Shown: positions 45,246 to 55,073, counted from the stretch's first letter. The stretch: DNA of 64,000 nt from Ruminiclostridium sufflavum DSM 19573 (GCF_003208175.1 NZ_QKMR01000006.1:144696-208695), one strand, 5' to 3'. Numbers and translations: made by a program. Notes: generated from the sequence alone by a model not told the origin.

Positions 45246-45289
45246 TTGTTTTGCAAAGGACAATGCCGGTTTAGCAGAAGGCTCTCCTT

Positions 45290-47383
45290 TTATACATTGA
45301 ATAAAATATCTGCATAGGTAGGAAACGGCCATATTCTGGAATCAACGATGGATTCAAGCTTGTCGGCTGCTGCTCTTAAGCTGTTCATTTGAATAAATAC
45401 AACATCCTTATAATATACAGCTTGCTCGTAGCTGTTCTGATTCGGCTCCTGAGCCTTGCAAAGCTTAGTTTCAAGCTCGGATATTTCTTTCTTCAGCTGA
45501 GAGGTCAAGCCCGCAGCTTCTTTTAGCAATTCTGTATTTGCACTGATGTCAGCGGCTACACCGCAGCTGTTTATCTGATTTATTGAATTTGCTACCTCTG
45601 AGGCAAACCTGACAGCAGCAGGCAAAATTTGACGCTTAGCCATCTCCAGCATTGTAAGAGCTTCAATATTGATAGATTTAATATATTTTTCAAGGGATAT
45701 TTCATATCTGGATTTCATTTCATTACGATTGAAAACCTTATGCTTTTCCATAACAACCATATTTTTTTCAACTTGGAGGCTGGTGATGGCATCAACATAG
45801 CTTTTCAGATTTGGAAGCCCTCTTTTCTCAGCCTCAAGAACCCATTCATCAGAGTAACCGTTGCCGTTAAAAATGACTCTTCCATTTTTCTCATATACAT
45901 CTTTAATTATTGCATTAACCTCAGTATTAAAATCCTCTGCTTTTTCCAATCTGTCAGAAAATTGCTCTAAAACCTCAGAAACTATGGTATTTAAAAAGAA
46001 ATTCGGAGATGCAACCGAAGCAGATGAACCTACCATTCTGAACTCAAATTTATTTCCGGTAAAGGCAAAGGGTGAGGTTCTGTTTCTGTCGGTTGAATCC
46101 TGACGGAGAGTGGGCAGCGTAGTAACACCAACCTTCAGCTTGCTTGAAATGCTTGATGAGCAATCCCCGCCGCATGCAATTTGTTCAAGTATTCTTGTCA
46201 GCTCATCGCCTAGGAATATGGAAATAATAGCCGGAGGGGCTTCATTTGCTCCTAAACGATGGTCATTTCCGGGGTTTGCACCGGCCAATCTCAGCAAGTC
46301 TGCATACTCATCAACGGCCTTGACTACCGCACATAAGAAGATAAGAAACTGAGCATTTTCATGGGGTGTCTTGCCGGGCTCCAGAAGATTCTGCCCGTCA
46401 TTTGTTGAAAGAGACCAGTTGTTGTGCTTGCCTGATCCATTGACTCCCGCAAAGGGCTTTTCATGAAGCAGGCATACCATTCCGTGCTTCAGGGCAGTTT
46501 TCTTCATCAGTTCCATTGTAAGCTGATTATGGTCTGTCGCAATGTTGGCGGTAGTAAATATCGGCGCAAGCTCATGCTGGGCAGGAGCAACCTCGTTATG
46601 CTCCGTTTTGGCTGATATCCCCAATTTCCAGAGCTCTTCGTCCAAGTCCTTCATAAAAGCTGAAATTCGGGGCTTTATGCTGCCGAAGTAGTGATCATCC
46701 ATTTCCTGACCTTTCGGAGCCATTGCACCGAACAAGGTACGGCCTGTAAATATCAGATCCTTTCTCTGGTCATACATTTTTTTATCAATCAGGAAATATT
46801 CCTGCTCAGGACCAACTGTAGCTATTACTTTTGTAGCGGTGTTGTTTCCGAACAGACGAAGAACCCTGAGTGCGTTTTTAGAAACACATTCCATAGACCT
46901 GAGCAAGGGGGTCTTTTTGTCTAGGGTATCACCGTTATAAGAACAGAAGGCTGTTGGTATATAAAGGGTATTGCCCTTCATGAATGCCGGTGAAGTGCAA
47001 TCCCAGGCAGTATATCCTCTGGCCTCAAAGGTTACTCTCAGACCTCCCGAAGGAAAAGAGGAGCCATCAGCTTCACCCTTAATCAGCTCTTTCCCTGAGA
47101 ACTCTAAAATAACTTTTCCATCAGATGTGGGATTGATGAAAGAATCGTGCTTTTCCGCTGTAATTCCGGTCATTGGCTGAAACCAATGAGAAAAGTGCGT
47201 GGCCCCTTTTTCGATTGCCCAGTCTTTCATACAGCTTGCTACAACTTCTGCAATTTCCAGATTCAAGGGAAGACCGTCATCAATGGTTTTTTTCAAGGCC
47301 TTATATGTTGCTTTTGGAAGACGCTCTCTCATTACCGCATCATTAAAAACGTTTGAACCAAAGATTTCAATTAACTGACTCAT
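45290..47383 (-). CDS. glnN: Glutamine synthetase, type III
   Basis: 697 residues, the length of GSIII (GlnN) rather than GSI (about 450). N-terminal GSIII domain ([30 protein letters not shown]), the ATP/glutamate region [54 protein letters not shown], and [21 protein letters not shown]. It assimilates ammonium to glutamine in the cytoplasm. No upstream regulator site recognised. Confidence 0.95.
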   Translation of the reverse strand: MSQLIEIFGSNVFNDAVMRERLPKATYKALKKTIDDGLPLNLEIAEVVASCMKDWAIEKGATHFSHWFQPMTGITAEKHDSFINPTSDGKVILEFSGKELIKGEADGSSFPSGGLRVTFEARGYTAWDCTSPAFMKGNTLYIPTAFCSYNGDTLDKKTPLLRSMECVSKNALRVLRLFGNNTATKVIATVGPEQEYFLIDKKMYDQRKDLIFTGRTLFGAMAPKGQEMDDHYFGSIKPRISAFMKDLDEELWKLGISAKTEHNEVAPAQHELAPIFTTANIATDHNQLTMELMKKTALKHGMVCLLHEKPFAGVNGSGKHNNWSLSTNDGQNLLEPGKTPHENAQFLIFLCAVVKAVDEYADLLRLAGANPGNDHRLGANEAPPAIISIFLGDELTRILEQIACGGDCSSSISSKLKVGVTTLPTLRQDSTDRNRTSPFAFTGNKFEFRMVGSSASVASPNFFLNTIVSEVLEQFSDRLEKAEDFNTEVNAIIKDVYEKNGRVIFNGNGYSDEWVLEAEKRGLPNLKSYVDAITSLQVEKNMVVMEKHKVFNRNEMKSRYEISLEKYIKSINIEALTMLEMAKRQILPAAVRFASEVANSINQINSCGVAADISANTELLKEAAGLTSQLKKEISELETKLCKAQEPNQNSYEQAVYYKDVVFIQMNSLRAAADKLESIVDSRIWPFPTYADILFNV

Positions 47384-47860
47384 ATATTCACCTCATTATA
47401 AAATTTAAGTAAACAGATTTAATTACCGAAGTCAATTACTAGCTAAAGACATGCAACCCTTTTCAAGGCATAATTGACTTTTGTTACAAGTTAAAAAGCT
47501 TCCGGCCGGAACTAATTGTTTTAAAATTAATCTAAACGGATAGTGCCGGTATCAAATCCTGATTTAATTATATGCTTATTATCTCAGTATTCCCACATAA
47601 AAAGAATACCGGCGCTCAAGCTTGTCAAGGGTTTGCCGCCAAAAGCCTGCTTTTTATTGATTAGCTTGAACAACCGCAATTTTCAATCGGGAAAATTGAG
47701 TTATTAATATATATAAGCACTCATTTATAAAAGATACAATTTTTTCATAATAATTGCAAGAGAAATATGCGGGGAAATTATTAATATATATTTTTTGTGC
47801 TATAATTACAATATTAATGAAAATATTCAAACTGACATTGTGCAATATTAAAAGGTGAAT
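47384..47860. other. Intergenic region upstream of glnN and the transglutaminase gene
   Basis: Divergent region. It holds a minimal repeat copy (47429-47482) and AT-rich promoter sequence; the end near the plus-strand gene has TATAAT-like (CTATAATTAC, 47799-47808). No coding frame with a ribosome site. Confidence 0.6.
47429..47482. repeat. Dispersed repeat, copy 6 (minimal, both ends)
   Basis: AAGTCAATTACTAGC at one end and CATAATTGACTTTT at the other, only 54 bp apart, with none of the inner blocks. A possible solo pair of ends or deletion derivative. Confidence 0.6.
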
Positions 47861-49066
47861 ATGTTGATAAGCTTAGTGTTTAACCCAGTCAGTCTTATAT
47901 TATCAGTTCCGGTAATTTTAATACTTGTCAAATCACTGTTTACACCATTTAACCATGAGAGAATATCAAGTGGATTTTATTCAATTGTAAATAGCTTTGA
48001 GTTTATTGCCGCACTAATAATTGCCTTGCTGATTACGAGGGGTATTCTTTTTGACAGAAATAATTCTGCTTTTACGTATATATTCAATTTGCTGCCAGGC
48101 TCGGTAAAGGCCAGCTTAGTTGCAAATAACATATACACGTATCTTTGCATTGCTTCTATTGTACTGATAATAGTTGTTATTGTCCTGAGACTGATAACAT
48201 ATCCTCTCTATGCTGTTATTTTTGACAATCTAGCCTATAAATTATACAGGGCAATGAACTCTCTGAGTTCGTCTGCAAGAAGGATTATATCCTTTATATG
48301 CAGTATTCCAAAAGCATTTGTAACTCTCGTATTGATAAGCTTTATTTTTTATTTTTTTTCATATTATTTTACAGTTCCCGGTTTGTCACGGTATATAGAT
48401 GAATCGGCAATTTTAAATAAGGTATATGATACTGCCCTCAGACCGGTTATTGCATCTGATATTGCAAAGAAAATACCTGTAATTATCAACGACAGGTTTA
48501 ACAGCCTTGACATTAATAACGGCAAAAATATTAAAATTGCCGAGAATATCAGAGACACACTGGACAGCTATAATATTAAGGTTATTCAATATTTTAACGG
48601 GGTTACCCTTGATGATGCCGTAAAATCAACGCCTGAAATAGATAAGCTTGCGCTTCTTCTGACAAAGGATGAAAGGAATGATTACGATAAATGCAGAAAA
48701 ATATATGATTGGATAACTAAAAATATTTCATATGATTACGAAAAATCCGATAAGATTGCAAGGGAAACCAGCAGTACAAACTCTGGAACAATAATCTGCT
48801 ACCAGACAGGGAAGGGAATCTGCTTTGATTTTTCAAGCCTGTTTATATCTATGTGCAAGGCTAACAGCATAAAGGTAAATTTAGTTACAGGTTTGGGCTA
48901 CAGCGGAATGTCATGGGGAGACCATGCATGGAATCAATTCTATTGCGAAAGCGAAAAAAGATGGGTAAATGTTGATACTACATTTGGCGCCAGCGGTGCT
49001 GATTATTTTGATTCTGCCAATTTTTCGCTCGATCATAAAAACAGTAAGATTCAAGGTGAATGGTAG
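47861..49066 (+). CDS. Membrane-anchored transglutaminase-like protein
   Basis: About 401 residues. Four N-terminal membrane helices (to about 170), then an extracellular transglutaminase-like domain: catalytic Cys in GKGICFDFSSLF, His in GDHAWNQFYCESEKRWVNVDTTFGA with the following Asp. Likely a peptidase or transglutaminase-fold enzyme acting on envelope substrates. ATG at 47861 after AAAGGTG; GTG at 47855 is the alternative. Confidence 0.8.
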   Translation: MLISLVFNPVSLILSVPVILILVKSLFTPFNHERISSGFYSIVNSFEFIAALIIALLITRGILFDRNNSAFTYIFNLLPGSVKASLVANNIYTYLCIASIVLIIVVIVLRLITYPLYAVIFDNLAYKLYRAMNSLSSSARRIISFICSIPKAFVTLVLISFIFYFFSYYFTVPGLSRYIDESAILNKVYDTALRPVIASDIAKKIPVIINDRFNSLDINNGKNIKIAENIRDTLDSYNIKVIQYFNGVTLDDAVKSTPEIDKLALLLTKDERNDYDKCRKIYDWITKNISYDYEKSDKIARETSSTNSGTIICYQTGKGICFDFSSLFISMCKANSIKVNLVTGLGYSGMSWGDHAWNQFYCESEKRWVNVDTTFGASGADYFDSANFSLDHKNSKIQGEW

Positions 49067-49170
49067 GCTGTACGTTTCGAATATTTTGCTAACAGGCAAT
49101 AGTTTGTGTTAATATTAATAAAGAATTTTATAATATTAATTATAAATACGGACGGGAGAAAAACATATAT

Positions 49171-50376
49171 ATGGAAGCTACAGTGACAAAGCAAGAGCTG
49201 GAAACAAGGATTTTAAATTTGTGCACCGCTATGACTAAAAGCTGTCCTGAGTGGGATACAGCACTTATTATAAACCGTATTAACCAGTACTACCTTACAG
49301 GAACAATGCAGGAGGGCTTGCTGGTAATAAAAAGGAACAAAACGGCGCAGTATTTTATAAGAAGAAGCTTCAAAAGGGCAAAAGAAGAATCGATGCTGAA
49401 GGACTCGGCTGTATGCGCCTTTTATCCGATGGAGAGCTATAGGGATGCCGCTCAGGTCATGGGAAGTGAGCTGGGGAATACTCTGGTTGAGACTGAAACC
49501 CTTACTATTTCTATTCTTGAAAGATTTAAAAAATATTTTAGTATAAAGACTTTGCATCCGGCAGACAGCATTATTTTTGGAGTTCGTGCGGTCAAAAGTC
49601 CATATGAGATATATTGGATGAAGGAAATAGGCAAAAAGCATAAAATATTGCTGGATGAAGTGGTTCCCGGTATTCTTAGAGAGGGAATGAGCGAAATAGA
49701 GCTTACTGCCGAGCTGTATGAAAAAATGCTGAAGATGGGCTATCATGGTGTTACGCGTTTTTATCAATTTCAAACGGAGATGATAGCGGGACAGGTTGGA
49801 TTTGGTGAAAGCTCTCTGGTTGAAACAAATTTTGACAGCCCCGGAGGAATGAGAGGTATGTGTCCTGCGGTCCCTATTATAGGCAACAGAGACAGACTTC
49901 TTAAAAAGGGTGATTTGGTCTTTATAGATGTGGGGTTTGGCATGCATGGATACCATACCGACAGAACACAGGTTTACATTTTCGGTGCGGCTCCTTCGGA
50001 AGAAGCCGTAAGAGCGCATCGCGGGTGCATTGAGGTTGAGAAAAGGGCGGCAGAGCTTTTAAGGCCCGGAAATATTCCGGCTGAGATTTATAACAGTATC
50101 ATGCAGGATTTGGAACCGAACTTTTTAAAAAATTTCATGGGTTTTGAGGGCAAAAGAGTGAAATTTCTGGGACATGGGATAGGACTTCATGTTGACGAGG
50201 CTCCTGTTATTGCAAATGGCTTTACTTGTCCCCTTCAGGAAAATATGATTATAGCGCTTGAGCCAAAGAAGGGCGTAGCCGGGGTAGGAATGGTAGGGAC
50301 AGAGGATACATATATTGTAACGGATCAGGGAGGGCAGTGTATAACAGGCGGAGAAAAGGATATTATTATTGTTTAG
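49171..50376 (+). CDS. M24-family metallopeptidase (Xaa-Pro peptidase-like)
   Basis: 401 residues. N-terminal creatinase-like domain (about 1-165), then the pita-bread fold: VFIDVGFGMHGYHTDRTQVYIFG (metal Asp pair), GHGIGLHVDEAPVI (His), and ALEPKKG (Glu) with a further Glu in GTEDTYIV. It cleaves or binds Xaa-Pro N-termini or a related substrate in the cytoplasm. GGAG-type ribosome site upstream. Confidence 0.88.
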   Translation: MEATVTKQELETRILNLCTAMTKSCPEWDTALIINRINQYYLTGTMQEGLLVIKRNKTAQYFIRRSFKRAKEESMLKDSAVCAFYPMESYRDAAQVMGSELGNTLVETETLTISILERFKKYFSIKTLHPADSIIFGVRAVKSPYEIYWMKEIGKKHKILLDEVVPGILREGMSEIELTAELYEKMLKMGYHGVTRFYQFQTEMIAGQVGFGESSLVETNFDSPGGMRGMCPAVPIIGNRDRLLKKGDLVFIDVGFGMHGYHTDRTQVYIFGAAPSEEAVRAHRGCIEVEKRAAELLRPGNIPAEIYNSIMQDLEPNFLKNFMGFEGKRVKFLGHGIGLHVDEAPVIANGFTCPLQENMIIALEPKKGVAGVGMVGTEDTYIVTDQGGQCITGGEKDIIIV

Positions 50377-50468
50377 AAATAAGTAATTTTAAAAACAGAT
50401 TTATTATGCAAGACGGGTATAGCCGTATAAAATTTATTTTAACCGGATTGCATAATAAATTTTTAACC

Positions 50469-50520
50469 AAAGTCAATTACGGTTCAACCTTTGCGGTGAT
50501 ATCCTATCGTCCTTTCAGAC
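50469..50520. repeat. Dispersed repeat, copy 7 (left half)
   Basis: AAAGTCAATTACGGTTCAACCTTTGCGG then ATATCCTATCGTCCTTTCAG. The right half is missing; it lies directly downstream of the M24 gene and near the regulator stop. Confidence 0.65.
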
Positions 50521-50529
50521 GGAATCCTT

Positions 50530-51210
50530 TTATTTTGATGGTATATCAAGCTTATAGCCTAATCCGCGGATAGTATTTATTATTACATCTGAATGAATGG
50601 CACTTAATTTTTTTCTTAAAAAGGATATGTATACTTCCACATGATTTGCCTGAGCTTCCGAATCAAAGCCCCAAATCTTTTCTATTATTATGTCTTTTGA
50701 AGTAATCATGCATTTTCTTATTATTAAAAATTCCAAAAGCTTACTTTCACGGCAGGTAAGACTGGTCTCTCCCTTTTCTGTGGATAATATTAAATTGTTT
50801 GTATTTAAGGTTATATCACCAAAGCTTAATATACTGTTTAAAAGAATAGTGTTTTTTCTTCTGCCCAAGGCCCGGATTCGCGCCAGCAGCTCTTCTGTGG
50901 AAAACGGTTTGACTAGATAGTCATCTGCTCCGCTGTCAAGCCCTATAACCTTGTATGAAATGTCACTTTGAATAGAAAGAAGAATGACAGGTACTGTTAA
51001 GCCGCTTTTCCTAATACTCTTAAGCAGAGCAATCCCTTCCACCGCATGGTTCAAGGTGTCCAGAACTATAATATCGTAGGCACCGAGCAGGGCAAGGTAT
51101 AAACCGTCTCCGATATTATCAGTACGGTCAACAGCATGATTATTTTTTTTAAATATGTGCGCAAGAGAATCAGTTGATGGAATGCTGTCTTCAATAAGCA
51201 GAATATTCAT
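50530..51210 (-). CDS. OmpR/PhoB-type response regulator, orphan
   Basis: 226 residues. Receiver domain (1-115) with acidic pocket ED, phospho-acceptor Asp in YDIIVLDTLNHA (about 51) and conserved Lys in DDYLVKPFSTEELLARI, then an OmpR winged helix (about 130-225; TCRESKLLEFLIIRKCMITSKDIIIEKIWGFDSEAQANHVEVYISFLRKKL). No histidine kinase adjoins. It is divergent from the dockerin gene, whose promoter carries three 11-bp tandem repeats, so local control is likely. Confidence 0.9.
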   Translation of the reverse strand: MNILLIEDSIPSTDSLAHIFKKNNHAVDRTDNIGDGLYLALLGAYDIIVLDTLNHAVEGIALLKSIRKSGLTVPVILLSIQSDISYKVIGLDSGADDYLVKPFSTEELLARIRALGRRKNTILLNSILSFGDITLNTNNLILSTEKGETSLTCRESKLLEFLIIRKCMITSKDIIIEKIWGFDSEAQANHVEVYISFLRKKLSAIHSDVIINTIRGLGYKLDIPSK

Positions 51211-51234
51211 AATTCAGACCTCATTTCTATTACT

Positions 51235-51400
51235 AAAAGTCAATTACTATGGCTGATAGCTTGGTTTGAGGCTGAAGCCCCCTAAAGTCAAAACAAATTC
51301 AAACCCAAACTGCGTTCAAATTAGCTTAAAAGCATAATTCGGCTGAAAAGACGATATTTATATCGTCTAAATATTTTATGATCGTGAAGTAATTAGCTTC
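51235..51400. repeat. Dispersed repeat, copy 8 (long, reverse orientation)
   Basis: AAAAGTCAATTACTATGGCTGATAGCTTGG...TTTGAGGCTGAAGCC, then CCTAAAGTC, CAAACCCAAACTGCGTTC, AGCTTAAAAGC, GAAAAGACGATATTTATATCGTC, and a GAAGTAATTAGCTTC end. Bears all blocks of the long form. Confidence 0.7.
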
Positions 51401-51456
51401 AATATATATAATGTTATATATTAAAAAATATGTCAATAAATAATTTATTTTTTTTC

Positions 51457-51511
51457 TTTTAAGCTTCTTTTAAGTTTCATTTAAGTTTTTATTTGTAAAA
51501 TAATATATAAT
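51457..51511 (+). promoter_or_regulatory. 11-bp tandem repeats at the dockerin gene promoter
   Basis: TTTTAAGCTTC, TTTTAAGTTTC, ATTTAAGTTTT (51457-51489) in direct tandem with exact 11-bp period, ending about 16 bp before TATAAT (51506-51511), so they cover the -35 position. This geometry is that of OmpR/PhoB-type activator sites. Confidence 0.65.
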
Positions 51512-51545
51512 ATGGTATGCCATTAAGTGGTGGGAGGGAGTATTC

Positions 51546-53087
51546 ATGAAGAAAAAGATTTTTTTAGCATTAATGCTGGCAGGAAACTTTGTTTTCAGCA
51601 GCATTTTGGCAAATGCAGCGGTAATCTACGGGGATTTAAATTCAGACGGGGGAGTTGATGCGCTGGATATTGCCGTAATGAAGAGCAGTCTTTTAGGGGT
51701 TACCGTTATCAATGACACAAAGGCTGCGGATTTGAATGGAGACGGGTCGGTAGACGCAATTGATTTTGCACTGCTCAAGAGTTACCTGCTGGGGAATATA
51801 ACCAAGTTTCCTGTTGACACCGGCACAGTAGTTCCGGTTGATCCGGAGGATGCATGGAAGGAGAACGTCGGAAAAATCAGTCTGGGAAGCACGATAACAT
51901 GTACGGGAACGGGAGCGTCGGTAAACGGCACAACCGTTAATATCACGGCAGGAGGAGATTTTGAGGTTGTCGGCACATTGGCAAACGGAATGATTTATGT
52001 TGATACCACTGAAAAGGTTAAGCTTCGCTTGAATGGCTGCAGCATAACAAATTCAAATGGTCCGGCTATATTTTTTCAGAATGCCGACAAGGGATTTATT
52101 ACAATTGAAAAAGGCTCAACAAACAGCCTGACTGATGCAAAGACATATTCTGCGGCTAATGCCGAAGCTAAGGCTGTTATTTCAAGCAATGATGATTTGG
52201 AAATAAAAGGTGCCGGAACTTTAAATATTACGGCTAACTTTAAACATGGTATATCAGGCGATGATGATATAAAAATAGAAAACGGAAATATTATTATTAA
52301 ATCTGCGCCTTCAGACGGAATCCATTGTAATGATACCATAAAAATAACCGGAGGAACATTAAATATCACAGCAGCGTCAGATTGCATCGATACTGACGGT
52401 GATATAATAATTGATGACGGCAGTCTTACACTATCAGCAGGTGATGATGCAATACATTCCGAGCTGGACATGACTATTAACGGCGGTACAATTACAGTTA
52501 CAAAAGCATATGAGGGCATTGAAGGCAAGACAGTTGTTACTGTTAATAACGGTACTGTTAATATTACAGCAAGCGAAGATGGTTTATGCGCCGGAAAGCA
52601 ATTAATTATCAACGGCGGAAACCTTGAAATACTTGCAGGAACTGATCCTTATGACTCAAACGGAACAATAACCATAACAGGAGGCAATGCTGTTATTTAC
52701 GGGGGCAGAAATCCGGATGGCTGTGCAGATTGTGACACTAACAATTTTACAATAACCGGGGGAACCCTGGCAGCTGTCGGCGGATGTACCTCTTCTCCAA
52801 CAGCTGCTACATCCACACAATGCTCGGCTATTCTGACAGGTCCGTCAGCTGCTAATGCGGCTGTGAGCATTAAAAATGCTTCGGGAACAGAGATATATGG
52901 TTTTACGGCTAAAAAGTCAGGTGCCACTCTGCTGTTTACTTCTCCGCTGCTGGTTCAAGGACAGACCTATACCTTGTATGTTAACGGCACGCTTACAAAG
53001 ACATTTACAACAAGTACAATGGTTACCAGTGCAGGAGGCACTATTTTTGGAGGCGGAGGCGGAGGATTTCCCGGCTGGGGAATGTAG
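51546..53087 (+). CDS. Secreted dockerin protein with DUF4353-type carbohydrate-binding domain
   Basis: 513 residues. Signal peptide 1-24. Dockerin type I right after it (about 30-85): GDLNSDGGVDALDIAVMKSSLLG and DLNGDGSVDAIDFALLKSYLLG, two calcium loops with AL/AI recognition pairs. Rest (about 110-500) is a beta-helix-like DUF4353 domain of repeated GGTL/ITGG/DDDIKI turns, with Gly-rich tail GGGGGGFPGWGM. Docks to a cellulosomal scaffoldin on the cell surface. No glycosidase domain; partner genes VTC and DUF4956 follow. Confidence 0.85.
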   Translation: MKKKIFLALMLAGNFVFSSILANAAVIYGDLNSDGGVDALDIAVMKSSLLGVTVINDTKAADLNGDGSVDAIDFALLKSYLLGNITKFPVDTGTVVPVDPEDAWKENVGKISLGSTITCTGTGASVNGTTVNITAGGDFEVVGTLANGMIYVDTTEKVKLRLNGCSITNSNGPAIFFQNADKGFITIEKGSTNSLTDAKTYSAANAEAKAVISSNDDLEIKGAGTLNITANFKHGISGDDDIKIENGNIIIKSAPSDGIHCNDTIKITGGTLNITAASDCIDTDGDIIIDDGSLTLSAGDDAIHSELDMTINGGTITVTKAYEGIEGKTVVTVNNGTVNITASEDGLCAGKQLIINGGNLEILAGTDPYDSNGTITITGGNAVIYGGRNPDGCADCDTNNFTITGGTLAAVGGCTSSPTAATSTQCSAILTGPSAANAAVSIKNASGTEIYGFTAKKSGATLLFTSPLLVQGQTYTLYVNGTLTKTFTTSTMVTSAGGTIFGGGGGGFPGWGM

Positions 53088-53149
53088 CTGCAAGCATGCC
53101 TGTATTCATATTAAGCAGTGATATAGATAGTTCCCCTGATTTATGACTG

Positions 53150-53322
53150 AAGTCAATTACGGTTAAAGCCTTCGCAACGACATTTATATCGTCTTTTCAC
53201 GCGAATTAAGCTTTTAAGCTAATTTTGACTTTAGGGGGCTTCAGCAGCCTCAAATCCAAACTATCGACCGATGCAATCGCTGACGATGCAATCGTCTATT
53301 CAGCCGATAGTAATTGATTTTT
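53150..53322. repeat. Dispersed repeat, copy 9 (long)
   Basis: AAGTCAATTACGGTTAAAGCCTTCGC, ATTTATATCGTCTTTTCA, AAGCTTTTAAGCTAATTTTGA, GGGGGCTTCAGCAGCCTCAAATCC, a duplicated GATGCAATCG, then CAGCCGATAGTAATTGATTTTT. The most complete plus-orientation copy. Confidence 0.8.
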
Positions 53323-53546
53323 TATATAAATCAGGGGATTTTTTTGTGCTGTGTGCTCAGCTAAGCCCGGTACAAATATTGAATATTCTTGTTAGCAATT
53401 TTCTTGGGGATTACATAATATGTATAGGCTAAGACTTACAAAGGTAATAAGTTAATTCTCATTTTTGCAGATTATTAATAATTTTTACAGCAAACAACAA
53501 AAAGGTTAATTTGATTATTATTTTTTTGTATTTTTCTAAGGTATAA

Positions 53547-53618
53547 TTTAACAATGTTTTAACAGCAAATAACATTTATTAGATAAATTGCTATTTTTTA
53601 AGGTTCGTTTAAGGTTGC
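53547..53618 (+). promoter_or_regulatory. Two blocks of 11-bp repeats upstream of the VTC gene
   Basis: First block: TTTAACAATGT, TTTAACAGCAA, ATAACATTTAT (53547-53579), matching the Bacillus PhoP-box pattern TTAACA with 11-bp period. Second block: TTTAAGGTTCG, TTTAAGGTTGC (53597-53618), close to a -10 TAGAAT (53624-53629). Both resemble the sites at 51457. Confidence 0.6.
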
Positions 53619-53655
53619 ATAGGTAGAATGTTACTAGGGAAAGGAGGTGTAATAA

Positions 53656-54405
53656 TTGGCTATAGAGGTGTTTAACAGACATGAAAACAAGTATTTGTTA
53701 AATAGTGAAACTTACGAGATGCTTACGAGGAAATTAAAGGAATATATGGAGCTTGATGAATATAATAAAACTCATCAATTTTATACAATAAGCAATTTAT
53801 ATTACGACACCCGTGATAACCATCTTATCAGAACTTCATTGGCAAAGCCTAAATACAAGGAAAAATTAAGATTAAGGGCTTATGGAGTACCTTCTATGGA
53901 AGACAAGGTCTATTTGGAAATCAAGAAAAAAGTAAATGGTATGGTAAATAAAAGAAGAACAAAGCTAGTTTTGGAGGAAGCCTATGAATTTGTCAATACC
54001 GGCGAAAAACCAGAATTTAAAAAATATATGAATCAGCAGGTTCTTAATGAACTGGAGTATTTTTTGAAGGTTTATGATCTTACTCCCAAGCTTTATCTTG
54101 CGTATGACAGGCAGGCATTTTTTGCCATAGATAATAGGGATTTAAGATTAACCTTTGATACTAATATCCGTACAAGAAGAGAGGATTTAAGGCTTGAAGC
54201 AGGTGATCACGGCAATAAGCTGCTTGATGATGATGTATGGCTTATGGAGGTTAAGGCTGAAAAATGTGTTCCGGTGTGGCTCGTTAAAATTTTAAGTGAG
54301 TATAAACTATACAGAACAAGTTTTTCAAAGTATGGAACTGAATATAAGTCAATGCTAAAAAAACAACTAGAAATGAGGGAAAATGAATGTTTGATGAATT
54401 ATTAA
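53656..54405 (+). CDS. VTC-domain (polyphosphate polymerase-like) protein
   Basis: 249 residues; TTG start 7 nt after AAGGAGG. A single VTC domain: FNRHENKYLLNSETY, YDTRDNHLIRTSLAKPKYKEKLRLRAYG, YLEIKKKVNGMVNKRRTKL, and WLMEVKAEKCVPVWLVKILSEYKLYRTSFSKYGTEY. The basic RxR and Lys residues and acidic LEIK/MEVK match the triphosphate tunnel. Bacterial members sit with DUF4956 and CotH or dockerin proteins; polyP synthesis is not proven for them. Overlaps DUF4956 by 19 bp. Confidence 0.85.
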   Translation: MAIEVFNRHENKYLLNSETYEMLTRKLKEYMELDEYNKTHQFYTISNLYYDTRDNHLIRTSLAKPKYKEKLRLRAYGVPSMEDKVYLEIKKKVNGMVNKRRTKLVLEEAYEFVNTGEKPEFKKYMNQQVLNELEYFLKVYDLTPKLYLAYDRQAFFAIDNRDLRLTFDTNIRTRREDLRLEAGDHGNKLLDDDVWLMEVKAEKCVPVWLVKILSEYKLYRTSFSKYGTEYKSMLKKQLEMRENECLMNY

Positions 54406-55073
54406 AGTTTGGAGCTGATACTTCTGAAATGACATTATTTGGAGTGGCTACAGCACTTATCTCAGCTTTTATATTAGGATTAATTATTAGCTTTACCTAT
54501 AAAAAAACTCATGTTAAAGGGCAATATTCACAAAATTTTTCACTGACATTGGTTATGATACCGTGTGTAATAGCAATTATAATTATGATGGTTGGAAGTA
54601 ATATTGCAAGAGCATTTGGACTTACGGGTGCATTTTCAATAATTCGTTTCAGAAGTAATGCCACAGACCCTAAGGATATTTCTTATGTGCTGTTTACGAT
54701 GGCCGCAGGTCTTGCATGCGGATCAGGAAGCTATGGGTATGCTGCGTTCTTCACAATATTATTATGCATAATTATGTTTATTTTATCAAAAGTTAATTTT
54801 GGTGCAAAGGATTCGACTTATAAATTATTAAAAATAATAATACCTGAAGACTTGGATTATCATGGAGCCTTTGATGAGGTTTTCGAAAAATATACTGTAA
54901 ATCATGACCTAAAGAAGGTTAAAACTACTGATTTGGGTACGCTTTATGAGCTAGTGTACAATGTGACAATTAAAAACGATATGAATGAAAAGAGCTTTAT
55001 GGATGAATTAAGATGCAGAAACGGAAACCTTAATATTATTCTTGCAATGAATGCAGAACCAGGAGATAATTGA
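54387..55073 (+). CDS. DUF4956 membrane protein
   Basis: 228 residues. Three to four membrane helices (about 18-130) with the conserved ARAFGLTGAFSIIRFRSNATDPKDISYVLFTMAAGLACGSGSY, then a soluble C-terminal domain (about 145-228). The family is the constant partner of VTC-domain proteins; function unknown, perhaps the membrane part of a polymer machine. Start codon lies within the VTC gene (TGAGGGAAAATG). Confidence 0.83.
   Translation: MFDELLKFGADTSEMTLFGVATALISAFILGLIISFTYKKTHVKGQYSQNFSLTLVMIPCVIAIIIMMVGSNIARAFGLTGAFSIIRFRSNATDPKDISYVLFTMAAGLACGSGSYGYAAFFTILLCIIMFILSKVNFGAKDSTYKLLKIIIPEDLDYHGAFDEVFEKYTVNHDLKKVKTTDLGTLYELVYNVTIKNDMNEKSFMDELRCRNGNLNIILAMNAEPGDN

Larger units (their letters stand above)
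51211..51545. other. Divergent intergenic region, regulator/dockerin gene
   Basis: Holds repeat copy 8 (51235-51400), three tandem 11-bp repeats (51457-51489) and a -10 box TATAAT (51506-51511), then GGAGGG before the dockerin ATG. Confidence 0.65.
53088..53655. other. Intergenic region before the VTC-domain gene
   Basis: Holds repeat copy 9 (53150-53322), then AT-rich DNA with a TATAAT (53542-53547), PhoP-box-like repeats (53547-53579), TTTAAGGTT repeats (53597-53618) and a second -10, TAGAAT (53624-53629). Confidence 0.65.

Noticed and set aside
45290..47383. Ordinary glutamine synthetase type I
   Set aside because: Length of about 697 residues and the N-terminal GSIII block exclude GlnA type I.
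49213..50019. 268-codon open frame on the minus strand
   Set aside because: It lies fully opposite the M24 peptidase gene, has no ribosome site and a composition typical of an antisense shadow; the plus-strand gene has all catalytic motifs.
52076..52612. 178-codon open frame on the minus strand
   Set aside because: Antisense to the repetitive dockerin/DUF4353 gene; its low-complexity Ser/Pro/Val composition mirrors the repeats of the real gene.
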